Positions 27,908 through 38,298 of a stretch of 63,712 bases of DNA are shown one piece after another. The notes beneath the pieces are model-generated. The model saw nothing but the letters and a program-made list of their open reading frames with translations, was not told where the DNA came from and made no database searches. Position numbers and translations under genes: made by a program. The DNA is from an uncultured Erythrobacter sp. GTDB taxonomy: Bacteria; Pseudomonadota; Alphaproteobacteria; Sphingomonadales; Sphingomonadaceae. Position 1 is the first letter of the stretch; each line of letters starts with the position of its first letter. Location: positions 1-63,712 of the forward strand of contig CANMMR010000011.1 of assembly GCA_947499095.1 (NCBI GenBank), given 5' to 3'.

Positions 27908-28242
27908 TACGCTTTCTCCCCTTTCTTCAGCGACAGCGGCACGCCATTGTCTTCGTTGCGGTCGCGCAGCGCTTCGATTTCGTCATGGAGCGAGTAGCCG
28001 CGATCGGTGACGATCTTCTCCAGCACGACCATGCGGTCCTGCATGGTGTCGAGCTTGTCGTGTAGCTGGCGGTTCTCTGCCTTGAGCGCTTTCGTTTCGA
28101 CGGTATCGCCGCGCTCGGTCTTGCCGCCCCATTCGTCTTCGAGCGAATAGCCATGCTTGACACGGATCCAGTTGTTGACGAGCCAGCCCATAGTGCTGAT
28201 CGCTACCAGTAGGACGACGAAGGTCGGTCCACCCCAATCCAT
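27907..28242 (-). CDS. Small PspB-like membrane protein, array member 2
   Basis: A 111-residue protein: a helix (PTFVVLLVAISTMGWLVNNW), then IRVKHGYSLEDEWGG, a coil, DRMVVLEKIVTDRGYSLHDE, IEALRDRNED and the tail GVPLSLKKGEKA. The same tail type (GVPLDVKRQEKA) ends array member 1, linking the two. The ATG at 28242 (TGATG overlap) is preferred to a GTG one codon upstream. It is a member of the psp-linked array of small membrane proteins. Confidence 0.8.
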   Translation of the reverse strand: MDWGGPTFVVLLVAISTMGWLVNNWIRVKHGYSLEDEWGGKTERGDTVETKALKAENRQLHDKLDTMQDRMVVLEKIVTDRGYSLHDEIEALRDRNEDNGVPLSLKKGEKA

Positions 28243-28547
28243 CACGCCTTCTCCTGTCGCTTGACGTCGAGCGGCACGCCCGTACTCTCGTCCTCGACCC
28301 GTTTCTGGTCGCGGAGGGCCTCGATCTGGGTGGCTACATTGTAGCCACCGTCGGTGACGATCCGTTCGAGCACCCGAACTCGATCTTCGAGCTGTTGGAC
28401 TTTACTGACATATTGCGCTGCCTGTTCCGCCGTGGCCTGCGCCGTGCTCGAAACATTCATTTCGGCAAGCTTCTGCTGATGCTTGGTCCAGATCGCGATG
28501 ATCGGGATCATCAGCGCAAGGATCGGGATGAAAACTCCTATGTTCAT
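28242..28547 (-). CDS. Small PspB-like membrane protein, array member 1
   Basis: A 101-residue protein: a helix (IGVFIPILALMIPIIAIWTK), a Gln/Ala-rich coil, VQQLEDRVRVLERIVTDGGY, and IEALRDQKRVEDESTGVPL. It is the first of the six extra genes, starting 24 bases after PspC. PspB proteins have the same helix plus RI.TLE coil. It is therefore best described as a PspB paralogue, though it is clearly divergent from the PspB encoded at 28943. Confidence 0.8.
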   Translation of the reverse strand: MNIGVFIPILALMIPIIAIWTKHQQKLAEMNVSSTAQATAEQAAQYVSKVQQLEDRVRVLERIVTDGGYNVATQIEALRDQKRVEDESTGVPLDVKRQEKA

Positions 28548-28571
28548 ATCGGTCCCCCTAGGGATTGGTGC

Positions 28572-28946
28572 TTACCGGAGCCGTTCGATTTCGGCGTTCA
28601 GGCGCGGATTGCTGCTGACGTAGAAGGTTTCGACTTCGGCCAGGCGGCGATCGACATCCTTCATCTTCGCGCGGATCTCGCGCGCCGTGCGCTTCGGGTT
28701 CTGGCGGACGCGCTGCCAGTACTTGCTCTCGTCCTGATCGGTGTAGAGATGCGGCGGCTTCTTGTTCAGCAGGATGCCGGCGGCGAAATAGGCGAGGATC
28801 GGCCAGCCCATGCTGATGGCCAGGATCAGGAAGCCCAGCCGGACCCACAGGGCATTGACCCCGGTGTAGTCGGCGATCCCCGAGAGCACGCCCATGAACT
28901 TCGCATTCTGCTTGTCGCGATAGAGGGTGGTGCGGGGGCTGTTCAC
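28572..28946 (-). CDS. pspC: PspC-domain protein
   Basis: A 124-residue protein. The PspC domain is LYRDKQNAKFMGVLSGIADYTGVNALWVRLGF followed by a transmembrane helix with GWPILAYFAAGILL. A cytoplasmic tail ends in VDRRLAEVETFYVSSNPRLN and AEIERLR, an echo of the small-protein motif. PspC anchors and signals in the envelope-stress response. Its start overlaps the PspB stop by four bases. Confidence 0.92.
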   Translation of the reverse strand: MNSPRTTLYRDKQNAKFMGVLSGIADYTGVNALWVRLGFLILAISMGWPILAYFAAGILLNKKPPHLYTDQDESKYWQRVRQNPKRTAREIRAKMKDVDRRLAEVETFYVSSNPRLNAEIERLR

Positions 28947-29239
28947 TGGGATGCTCCTTTTTTCTCGGCCATCAGCTGTTCGAGTTCGCGCAGCTGCTGG
29001 TTGTCGACTTCGCTGTCATGGACGAGGCGGGCCGGCTTGAAGTCGGGATTGTCGCTGGCGACCAGGCGCTCGACCGTGTCCATCCGGTCGTCGAGCCGCT
29101 TGGCGAGACTGTAGAGTTCCTCCAGCAGGGCTTCGTCGTCGGTGGTGATGGTGGCGGAGGTCTTCCACTTCGTGATGTAGTGAAGGACGATCCATGGCAG
29201 GGCGATGAAGATCGCCACGATTGCAAATATTTCGTCCAT
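28943..29239 (-). CDS. pspB: PspB-like envelope stress protein
   Basis: A 98-residue protein: an N-terminal helix (IFAIVAIFIALPWIVLHYI), then LAKRLDDRMDTVERLVASDNPDF, corresponding to the RI.TLE.ILD..P segment of PspB. The C terminus is extended compared with the roughly 74 residues of E. coli PspB. With PspC it would relay envelope stress to PspA. It lies three bases after the PspA stop and overlaps PspC. Confidence 0.85.
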   Translation of the reverse strand: MDEIFAIVAIFIALPWIVLHYITKWKTSATITTDDEALLEELYSLAKRLDDRMDTVERLVASDNPDFKPARLVHDSEVDNQQLRELEQLMAEKKGASQ

Positions 29240-29242
29240 TGA

Positions 29243-29932
29243 TCAGTCCTCCTTCGGAGCGCTGCCTTTACCCAGCGCCTTTTTCATCTGTTCTAGTTCG
29301 TCGTCGATGGCATCCGCCCCTTCCAGCGCGGCGATTTCATCCGCGAGGTTCGGGCTGTTGTTGCCATCGGCAATCTGCAGGGCATCGGCGCGCCCCTCGG
29401 CATAATCGACGCGGCGTTCGAGCTGGTCGAAGCGGCTTAGCGCATCGTCCACCCGCTCGTTGGTCATCAGGCTGCGCAGTTTGACGCGGTTCTCCGCGCT
29501 TTCCAGCCGTGCCGCGATGGCGGTCTGGCGGCTGCGTGCTTCGCGCAGGCGGTTCTGCAGCTTCTGGATGTCCTGCTCATAAGCGCGCAGGGCATCGTCG
29601 AGTACGCCGATTTCCTGCTTCAGCTGATCGGACATGTCCGATGCCTTCTTGCGTTCCACCAGGGCGGCACGGGCGAGATCTTCGCGATCCTTCGATAGTG
29701 CCAGCTGCGCCTTCTCGCCCCAATCGGCTTGCAGCTTGTCCAGCTTGACAGTGTGGCGATGCATTTCCTTCTGGTCGGCAATGGTGCGCGCGGCACTCGC
29801 GCGGACTTCGACCAGCGTTTCCTCCATTTCGAGGATGATCATGCGGATCATCTTCTGGGGGTCGTCGGCCTTGTCCAGCATGTCGTTGAAATTGGCAGCG
29901 ATGATATCGCGGGTGCGGCTGAAAATGCCCAT
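29243..29932 (-). CDS. pspA: Phage shock protein A (PspA/IM30 family)
   Basis: A 229-residue ESCRT-III-like membrane remodelling protein. It begins MGIFSRTRDIIAANFNDMLD and carries the conserved DPQKMIRMIILEMEETLVEVR stretch, then a long coiled coil. It binds stressed membranes and normally holds PspF inactive. The ATG at 29932 has GGAG eight bases upstream and gives the canonical N terminus. However, the same frame is open for 70 more codons to an ATG at 30142 that overlaps the stop of a 50-residue gene, so an extended form is possible. Confidence 0.93.
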   Translation of the reverse strand: MGIFSRTRDIIAANFNDMLDKADDPQKMIRMIILEMEETLVEVRASAARTIADQKEMHRHTVKLDKLQADWGEKAQLALSKDREDLARAALVERKKASDMSDQLKQEIGVLDDALRAYEQDIQKLQNRLREARSRQTAIAARLESAENRVKLRSLMTNERVDDALSRFDQLERRVDYAEGRADALQIADGNNSPNLADEIAALEGADAIDDELEQMKKALGKGSAPKED

Positions 29933-30138
29933 CAATGGTGCTCCAGTAGAAAAAAAGTCCGATCCGAACCTCGAGTCCTTGGCCCGACCGCCATCGCGGG
30001 TCGGGGTGGGCGAGCGGCGCAGCCGTTCTACCTCTTCCTCGAGCCGTGACAAATTCGTGCGGGGGCGGCCCGGAGCGTCCTGGGGACTGTCGGGGGAGTT
30101 GCGCTCCGGGCCAAGGGGATCGTGGTCGGGTGGCAGGG

Positions 30139-30291
30139 TCATGCGATCTCGATCTGTTCGTAGGTTGCGATTGCCGCTACCGGCGTGGTCACGGTGATCT
30201 GCGAACTTAGCATGACGAATACCGTCATGGCGACGATGCTGGCGAGCGCTGCCTGGCCCAGTTGGGTGCGGAAGAAGCTGCGATCGTACAT
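30139..30291 (-). CDS. 50-residue membrane protein, first gene of the psp operon
   Basis: It starts MYDRSFFRTQLGQAALASIV and continues with a hydrophobic helix (VAMTVFVMLSSQITV), ending in TYEQIEIA. It is the first reading frame after the sigma-54 promoter at 30358-30373, about 55 bases from the expected transcript start. Its stop overlaps (ATGA) the ATG at 30142 that is in frame with pspA, giving a route for coupled translation into pspA. I do not know its function; it could be a small regulator of the Psp response. Confidence 0.72.
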   Translation of the reverse strand: MYDRSFFRTQLGQAALASIVAMTVFVMLSSQITVTTPVAAIATYEQIEIA

Positions 30292-30357
30292 GGCGGTGTG
30301 CCTCCCTTGGTGTCGCCCGGCTGATCCGGGGACCGAAATTGCTGTTGTGATATGTTC

Positions 30358-30373
30358 AGCAAGGGCCGTGCCA
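30358..30373 (-). promoter_or_regulatory. Sigma-54 (RpoN) promoter of the psp operon
   Basis: On the minus strand the sequence TGGCACGGCCCTTGCT fits the sigma-54 consensus TGGCACG-N4-TTGC(A/T) exactly, with GG and GC at -24 and -12. Transcription should start near 30347 and run leftward through the small gene and pspA. The activator gene pspF begins about 100 bases away on the other strand, so the gap between should hold its enhancer sites. Confidence 0.9.
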
Positions 30374-30473
30374 AAACTTGAAACTAGCTGGAAAGCTGAA
30401 GATTTTCGTCACTCGAAGAGTATCCTGTTGGTTTTAATTGCCAAGGCTTGGTGTAATTTCCTATATCTTGGCC

Positions 30474-31508
30474 ATGGAGCGGGAAAATCAATTCATCGGC
30501 CAGTCCGGCGCTTTCCTCGATGCGGTAGAACGTGCCAGCCGCGCAGCCCCCATGCGCAGGCCGGTGCTCGTCATCGGCGAACGCGGTACGGGCAAGGAAT
30601 TGATCGCCGAACGCCTGCATCGCCTCTCCACCCGGTGGGATGAACCGCTCGTCACCATGAACTGCGCCGCCTTGCCGGAGACGCTGATCGAGGCGGAGCT
30701 GTTCGGCCACGAGGCCGGGGCATTCACCGGCGCTACCAAGCAACGCGTCGGCAGGTTCGAGGAAGCCGACAAGGGCACGCTGTTTCTCGACGAACTGGGC
30801 ACGCTGTCGATGGGGGCGCAGGAACGCCTGCTTCGCGCTGTCGAATATGGCGAGGTGACGCGCATCGGGTCGAGCCGCCCGGTCCGCGTGGACGTTAGGA
30901 TCGTCGCTGCGACCAATGAGGATCTACCGGAGAAGGCGGCGTGCGGTGAATTCCGCGCCGACCTGCTCGACCGGCTGAGCTTCGAGGTCATCACTTTGCC
31001 GCCGCTGCGCGTGCGGGAGGGCGACGTCGAGGTGCTGGCGGATTACTTCGGCCGCCGCATGGCCGCAGAGCTGGGCTGGGAAGGCTGGCCGGGCTTCGCT
31101 CCGCATGTGATAGAGCAGATGGTTGCGCACGACTGGCCGGGCAACGTCCGCGAATTGCGCAATGTGGTGGAACGGGCGGTCTATCGCTGGGACGACTGGA
31201 ACGAGCCGATCGGCCATGCGCAATTCGATCCCTTCGACAGCCCGTGGAAGCCGGTTTCGCCCGTAAAGCGGCCACCCCAGGCCGCCCCCGCTGCTGCCGG
31301 AGCAATCGTGCCCCAAAGCGCCGGACCGGATTTCGAACATATCGACGACTTGCGCACCGCGGTAGACGATCACGAGAAGGCCATCGTCGAACACGCTCTG
31401 GGCAAGCACCGCTGGAACCAGCGTCAGACGGCAAAGGCGCTTGGCCTCAGCTACGATCAGCTGAGGCACTGCATAAAGAAGCATGGCCTGATGCAGGAAG
31501 CCGATTAG
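30474..31508 (+). CDS. pspF: PspF, sigma-54-dependent enhancer-binding activator
   Basis: A 344-residue AAA+ activator without a receiver domain, as in PspF. Walker A is GERGTGKE (35-42), the sigma-54 contact loop GAFTGA is at 82-87, and Walker B is GTLFLDE (101-107). A Fis-type helix-turn-helix closes the protein (WNQRQTAKALGLSYDQLRHC). It drives the divergent psp operon and is held off by PspA. The ATG at 30474 is the family-like start (MERENQFIGQSGAF). A 12-codon longer TTG form has no support. Confidence 0.94.
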   Translation: MERENQFIGQSGAFLDAVERASRAAPMRRPVLVIGERGTGKELIAERLHRLSTRWDEPLVTMNCAALPETLIEAELFGHEAGAFTGATKQRVGRFEEADKGTLFLDELGTLSMGAQERLLRAVEYGEVTRIGSSRPVRVDVRIVAATNEDLPEKAACGEFRADLLDRLSFEVITLPPLRVREGDVEVLADYFGRRMAAELGWEGWPGFAPHVIEQMVAHDWPGNVRELRNVVERAVYRWDDWNEPIGHAQFDPFDSPWKPVSPVKRPPQAAPAAAGAIVPQSAGPDFEHIDDLRTAVDDHEKAIVEHALGKHRWNQRQTAKALGLSYDQLRHCIKKHGLMQEAD

Positions 31509-31563
31509 CGGATTGTTTACCGCCATCCGGTCAAATACCTCGTTGTTATTGGGGGTAATGATC

Positions 31564-31866
31564 ATGGACATCGTAAAAGCCGGACTTTCGCTGGTCGGAA
31601 CCGCCGTAATCGCTGGTTGGGTGGCCTTGTCGGTCTCCGCGCCGCGCAACGCGAACGCATATATGGACCAGGAGATGGACGCTCTTGGTAGGCAGTCGAT
31701 CAACGAGCACATGGCCGAGAAAAAGGCTGAGGTTGATGCCATGCAATGTGCGGAATACTCGCGCCTGTCGCAGGAGTTGTGGGATCGGTCGGTCGCAAAC
31801 GGCACGACGGAAGCCGATTCCGCCCGGATCGACGAGTTGCAGCGCCAGGTGGATCGCTACTGCTAG
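31564..31866 (+). CDS. Small exported or membrane-anchored protein, function unknown
   Basis: A 100-residue protein: MDIVKAGLSLVGTAVIAGWVALSV is a hydrophobic N-terminal helix that may be a membrane anchor or uncleaved signal. A charged helical part follows, with two Cys (Cys62 in AMQCAEYSR and the very last residue) that could form a disulfide. A GGGGG run lies nine bases before the chosen ATG; another ATG two codons earlier is possible. It follows pspF by 55 bases, which hints at an envelope role. Confidence 0.6.
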   Translation: MDIVKAGLSLVGTAVIAGWVALSVSAPRNANAYMDQEMDALGRQSINEHMAEKKAEVDAMQCAEYSRLSQELWDRSVANGTTEADSARIDELQRQVDRYC

Positions 31867-32045
31867 GCGACGGGGCCGGGTCAAAGCCGAGCGATTTCGG
31901 CACTCGGCAAAGACTCATGTTGCTTTTCGGTATCCGACGACCTAAATGGCCGTCATCCCAACATTGTCGCGACACTGAAGGGCTGGCGCCGCAAGGGGCC
32001 GGCACCAAGGGTCGTTGCCGCAATGTCTATCGTACCGGAGACCAG

Positions 32046-32612
32046 ATGGCGGATATCGCGCGACTGACCGAAGTGATCGAACCCGAGGTAGAGGCCCTGG
32101 GATTCGAGCTCGTGCGCGTGAAGATGATGCCGTCCGAAGCCGGCGATGGCGGGCAGGCGCTGCAGATCATGGCCGAAGACCCAGAAACGGGTCAGCTGGT
32201 CATCGAACAATGTGCCGCCCTGTCGCGCCGCATCTCCGACCGGCTCGATGCGCTCGAGGAAGAGGGCACCGTCCTTGTCCCGGGCGCTTACCACCTCGAA
32301 GTGTCCAGCCCCGGCATCGACCGTCCGCTGACCCGCGCCAAGGATTTTGCGAACTGGGCAGGGCACGAGGCGAAAATCTCGCTGACCGAGAAAGTCCACG
32401 GCTATCGCAATCTCAAGGGCGAGCTCAAGGGCCTGGACGGCGACATGGTCGTCATCGAGGACTACAAGGCGGGCGAGGTCAGCTTCCCCCGCAATCTCAT
32501 TCATTCGGCGAAGCTCGTCTTGACCGACGAACTGATTGCCGCCACCCAGCCGCTCGATACGAGCGGTGCCGACGAAATCGTCGAAACCGAAGAAGAAAAG
32601 GCAGACGACTGA
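32046..32612 (+). CDS. rimP: Ribosome maturation factor RimP
   Basis: A 188-residue protein. The N-terminal domain has LTEVIEPEVEALGFELVRVKM and CAALSRRISDRLD, and YHLEVSSPGIDRPLTRAKDF is the conserved hinge. An SH3-like C-terminal domain and an acidic tail follow. It aids 30S maturation. The ATG at 32046 was chosen; the upstream open frame is shadow. It shares one base with the nusA start, the common rimP-nusA pairing. Confidence 0.93.
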   Translation: MADIARLTEVIEPEVEALGFELVRVKMMPSEAGDGGQALQIMAEDPETGQLVIEQCAALSRRISDRLDALEEEGTVLVPGAYHLEVSSPGIDRPLTRAKDFANWAGHEAKISLTEKVHGYRNLKGELKGLDGDMVVIEDYKAGEVSFPRNLIHSAKLVLTDELIAATQPLDTSGADEIVETEEEKADD

Positions 32613-34276
32613 TGGCCAGTGCCATTTCCGCCAACAAGGCTGAACTCCTCGCGATCGCCAATGCGGTCGCATCGGAAAAGATGATCGACAAGGCCATCGT
32701 GATCGAAGCGATGGAAGAGGCGATTCAGAAGTCCGCCCGCAACCGCTATGGCGCGGAGAACGACATTCGCGCCAAGCTCGATCCGCAGACCGGCGATCTG
32801 CGCCTGTGGCGCGTCGTCGAGGTGGTCGAAGAGGTCGAGGACTACTTCAAGCAGGTCGATCTGAAGGCTGCGCAGAAGCTGCAGGACGATGCCAAGATCG
32901 GCGACTTCATCGTCGATCCGCTGCCGCCGGTCGATCTCGGCCGCATCGACGCGCAGTCGGCCAAGCAGGTGATCTTCCAGAAGGTCCGCGATGCCGAGCG
33001 CGAGCGCCAGTTCGAGGAATTCAAGGACCGTGCCGGAGAAGTGATCACAGGTGTGATCAAGTCGGTCGAATTCGGCCATGTGATCGTCAACCTCGGCCGT
33101 GCCGAAGGCGTCATCCGCCGCGACCAGCAGATTCCCCGCGAAGCCGCCCGTGTCGGCGAGCGTGTCCGCGCGCTCATCACCAAGGTGGAGCGCAACAATC
33201 GCGGCCCGCAGATCTTCCTCAGCCGCGCGCATCCCGATTTCATGCGCAAGCTGTTCGCGCAGGAAGTGCCCGAAATCTACGACGGCATCATCGAGATCAA
33301 GGCCGCCGCCCGCGACCCGGGCAGCCGCGCGAAGATCGGCGTGATCAGCCACGACAGCAGCATCGACCCGGTCGGCGCCTGCGTCGGCATGAAGGGCAGC
33401 CGCGTCCAGGCGGTCGTGCAGGAATTGCAGGGCGAAAAGATCGACATCATCCCCTGGTCGGAAGACGGCGCAACCTTCATCGTCAATGCCCTGCAGCCGG
33501 CCACCGTCAGCCGCGTGGTGCTGGACGAGGAAGAGGGCCGCATCGAAGTCGTCGTGCCCGACGACCAGCTTTCGCTCGCCATCGGCCGCCGCGGCCAGAA
33601 CGTGCGCCTCGCCAGCCAGCTGACGGGCAACCAGATCGACATCATGACCGAGGAAGAAGCCTCGGAGAAGCGCAGCAAGGAATTCGCCGAGCGTTCCAAG
33701 ATGTTCGAGGAAGAACTCGACGTCGACGAAACGCTCTCGCAGCTGCTCGTCGCCGAAGGCTTCGTCGAACTCGAGGAAGTCGCTTACGTGGAACTCGAGG
33801 AACTGGCCTCGATCGAGGGCTTTGACGAAGACCTTGCCGAGGAACTCCAGAGCCGCGCACAGGAAGCGATCGAGCGCCAGGAAGCCGCGCATCGCGAAAC
33901 GCGGCGCGAGCTCGGCGTCGAAGACGATCTTGCCGAACTGCCGCACCTGACCGAGGCCATGCTGGTCACGCTGGGCAAGGCGGGCATCAAGACGCTCGAC
34001 GATCTGGCCGATCTCGCCACCGACGAACTCATCCAGAAGAAGCGCGAAGCTCCGCGTCGCCGCAACACCACCGATGGCCCGCCGATGCGCCGCGACCGTC
34101 CGCAGCGCGAGCAGGACAAGGGCGGCGTGCTGGGCGAATACGGCCTGAACGAAGAGCAGGGCAACGAGATCATCATGGCTGCCCGCGCGCACTGGTTTGA
34201 GGACGAGGAGCCTGTAGAGGCTCCCGCCGGAGATGCCGCAACCCAGGAGGCCGCCGATGCGGACTCCACCCAATGA
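32612..34276 (+). CDS. nusA: Transcription elongation/termination factor NusA
   Basis: A 554-residue NusA. The N-terminal RNA-polymerase domain is followed by an S1 domain (EVITGVIKSVEFGHVIVNLG). The KH domains contain DPVGACVGMKGSRVQAVVQEL and LAIGRRGQNVRLASQL. Two C-terminal acidic repeats follow (VDETLSQLLVAEGFVELEEV ... LGKAGIKTLDDLA). It modulates pausing, termination and antitermination. It overlaps rimP by one base, and the ylxR start lies 20 bases inside its 3' end. Confidence 0.96.
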   Translation: MASAISANKAELLAIANAVASEKMIDKAIVIEAMEEAIQKSARNRYGAENDIRAKLDPQTGDLRLWRVVEVVEEVEDYFKQVDLKAAQKLQDDAKIGDFIVDPLPPVDLGRIDAQSAKQVIFQKVRDAERERQFEEFKDRAGEVITGVIKSVEFGHVIVNLGRAEGVIRRDQQIPREAARVGERVRALITKVERNNRGPQIFLSRAHPDFMRKLFAQEVPEIYDGIIEIKAAARDPGSRAKIGVISHDSSIDPVGACVGMKGSRVQAVVQELQGEKIDIIPWSEDGATFIVNALQPATVSRVVLDEEEGRIEVVVPDDQLSLAIGRRGQNVRLASQLTGNQIDIMTEEEASEKRSKEFAERSKMFEEELDVDETLSQLLVAEGFVELEEVAYVELEELASIEGFDEDLAEELQSRAQEAIERQEAAHRETRRELGVEDDLAELPHLTEAMLVTLGKAGIKTLDDLADLATDELIQKKREAPRRRNTTDGPPMRRDRPQREQDKGGVLGEYGLNEEQGNEIIMAARAHWFEDEEPVEAPAGDAATQEAADADSTQ

Positions 34277-34976
34277 GCGCCTGACGTCCGACATCGCCGA
34301 CACGCCCAAGGCACGGAACGCTTCCGAGCCCGGTAAGACCTGCCCGGAACGCCGTTGCATCCTGACCGGCGAAACCCAGCCGCGCGCCTCACTGCTGCGG
34401 CTGGCCGTCTCCCCTTCCGGCCTCGTGCTGCCCGATGCGCAGGAAAAGGCGCCGGGGCGTGGGGCCTGGGTGTGCAGCGAACGCGCGGCGATCGAAGCCG
34501 CGCAAGGTAACGGCAAGCTGAAGGCCGGCCTGTCGCGCGCCTTCAGGACCGGCGATCTCGAGATCCCCGGAAAGCTGCCGCAGATGGTGGAAGATGCGCT
34601 GACCCGTGTCGTCCTCGACCGGCTGGGCCTCGAAATGCGCGTCGGGCACCTTATGTTGGGCACCCAGCGCATTGCCGAAACGGCGCGGGCAGGGGGCGTG
34701 GCGCTGTTGTGCCATGCCAGCGACGCGAGCGAGGACGGGCGCAAGAAGCTGGACCAGGCCTGGCGCGTAGGGCGCGAGATGGAGGGCTCGGGAGAGCGGG
34801 GGCTGATCCTGCCACTGGACCGCGACGCATTGTCTGTGGCATTGGGCCGCGACAATGTCGTCCATCTGGCGCTGGCCGATGATGCTGCGGCCGCGCGAGT
34901 GCTCAAGCCCCTTGTGCGCCTCATGCTTTACATGGGGCACGATGTGCCCGCCGAATACGGGCGCGCCGAGGCCTGA
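34257..34976 (+). CDS. YlxR (DUF448) RNA-binding protein with L7Ae-like C-terminal half
   Basis: A 239-residue protein. The DUF448/YlxR domain spans about residues 25-105 (ERRCILTGETQPRASLLRLAV ... GRGAWVCSERAAIEAA). A second half (MLGTQRIAETARAGGVALLCHASDAS) resembles ribosomal L7Ae-type RNA-binding folds. This two-domain form is common in Alphaproteobacteria between nusA and infB. An AGGAGG site lies inside nusA just before the ATG at 34257, so the overlap of 20 bases is genuine. It presumably binds RNA and affects transcription or translation. Confidence 0.88.
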   Translation: MRTPPNERLTSDIADTPKARNASEPGKTCPERRCILTGETQPRASLLRLAVSPSGLVLPDAQEKAPGRGAWVCSERAAIEAAQGNGKLKAGLSRAFRTGDLEIPGKLPQMVEDALTRVVLDRLGLEMRVGHLMLGTQRIAETARAGGVALLCHASDASEDGRKKLDQAWRVGREMEGSGERGLILPLDRDALSVALGRDNVVHLALADDAAAARVLKPLVRLMLYMGHDVPAEYGRAEA

Positions 34977-35035
34977 CCGGGCTGCGCACGCCGGATGACG
35001 AATTGAACGATTAGATCGAAGAGAAACGAGCAAGA

Positions 35036-37558
<2,523 letters not shown>

Positions 37559-37584
37559 GCGCGAATTGAAGGAAAATTGACGCG

Positions 37585-37875
37585 ATGAGTACTGACGACG
37601 CCAAAGAAGCATACTCGGCATTGTCTCGGATGTTCAAAGAATTTGAGGCGAACCTCGACGATGGCGAGTACGTTGGGGTTTCGGGCGTAGGGCCAAATTC
37701 ACGCGAATTTGTCGTGCAGCAGGTGTCGAGGGTAGACAATTTCGTGCGGATCGTGGGTGCTGATGACGAAGACCAGTTTCATCAACTCATCTTCGCGCCG
37801 AGCCAGGTTTCATTGAGTCTTTTCGCGCATAGGTACGCTGGCAAACGGCAACCAATCGGATTCCATCAGGAATAA
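37585..37875 (+). CDS. Orphan 96-residue protein within the infB-rbfA operon
   Basis: The protein begins MSTDDAKEAYSALSRMFKEF and has an acidic, mixed alpha/beta composition without helices long enough for a membrane. I recognise no family. It lies 26 bases after infB, and its sequence is visibly less GC-rich than infB or rbfA. This suggests a later insertion into the conserved operon. No partner gene of a toxin pair is seen beside it. Confidence 0.6.
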   Translation: MSTDDAKEAYSALSRMFKEFEANLDDGEYVGVSGVGPNSREFVVQQVSRVDNFVRIVGADDEDQFHQLIFAPSQVSLSLFAHRYAGKRQPIGFHQE

Positions 37876-37881
37876 ACCCAC

Positions 37882-38298
37882 TTGGGTAGCTTGCGAGAAC
37901 ATAGCCAAGGCACCGCCCATGCCGATCTCATGGGTGTCGAGTTCGATCATTTCGATGCGGAGCGTGAGGAAATCACGCTCCGCTTCACTGCGCCCGACAG
38001 CTTCATCACGCCGCGCGGCAGCGTGCAGGGCGGCCTGGTCGCAGGCTTTCTCGACGAGGTCATGGGCTGGGCGCATGTCTGGGCGACGGACCAGCGCGAG
38101 GCCCCGCTCAATCTCGACATTACCATGACGCTGCTCCGTCCGGTCATAGCAGGGCCGCTAATCGGCAAGGGCCGCGTCATCCGGCGCGGGCGGCGGGTAA
38201 TTTTCCTTGAGGGCGAATTGTTCGACGAGGCTGGCAATTTGCTTGCGCGGTCTACGAGCACCGCGATCCCCACGCCGAGGCCGGGAAGCGAGGCGTGA
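37882..38298 (+). CDS. PaaI-like hotdog thioesterase
   Basis: A 138-residue hotdog protein. DSFITPRGSVQGGLVAGFLDEVMGWA carries the GG.....D/E active-site pattern of PaaI-type acyl-CoA thioesterases, with a following ITMTLLRPV strand. The substrate is unknown. The only long start is TTG at 37882 with AGGA ten bases before it; an ATG at 37930 (MGVEFDHF) would give a shorter form of 122 residues that still contains the fold. Its stop overlaps the DUF1697 GTG start. Confidence 0.8.
   Translation: MGSLREHSQGTAHADLMGVEFDHFDAEREEITLRFTAPDSFITPRGSVQGGLVAGFLDEVMGWAHVWATDQREAPLNLDITMTLLRPVIAGPLIGKGRVIRRGRRVIFLEGELFDEAGNLLARSTSTAIPTPRPGSEA

Noticed and set aside
30142..30291. PspD or another known psp gene in the leader
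   Set aside because: The 50-residue protein does not resemble PspD, PspE or PspG; it was kept only as an unnamed membrane protein.
32501..34924. 807-codon minus-strand frame opposite nusA-ylxR
   Set aside because: Shadow frame; the conserved NusA and YlxR domains occupy the other strand.
37882..38298. Frame error at the start of the PaaI-like gene
   Set aside because: The lack of an early ATG first suggested a frameshift, but the TTG with AGGA and the intact hotdog core make a normal alternative start more likely.
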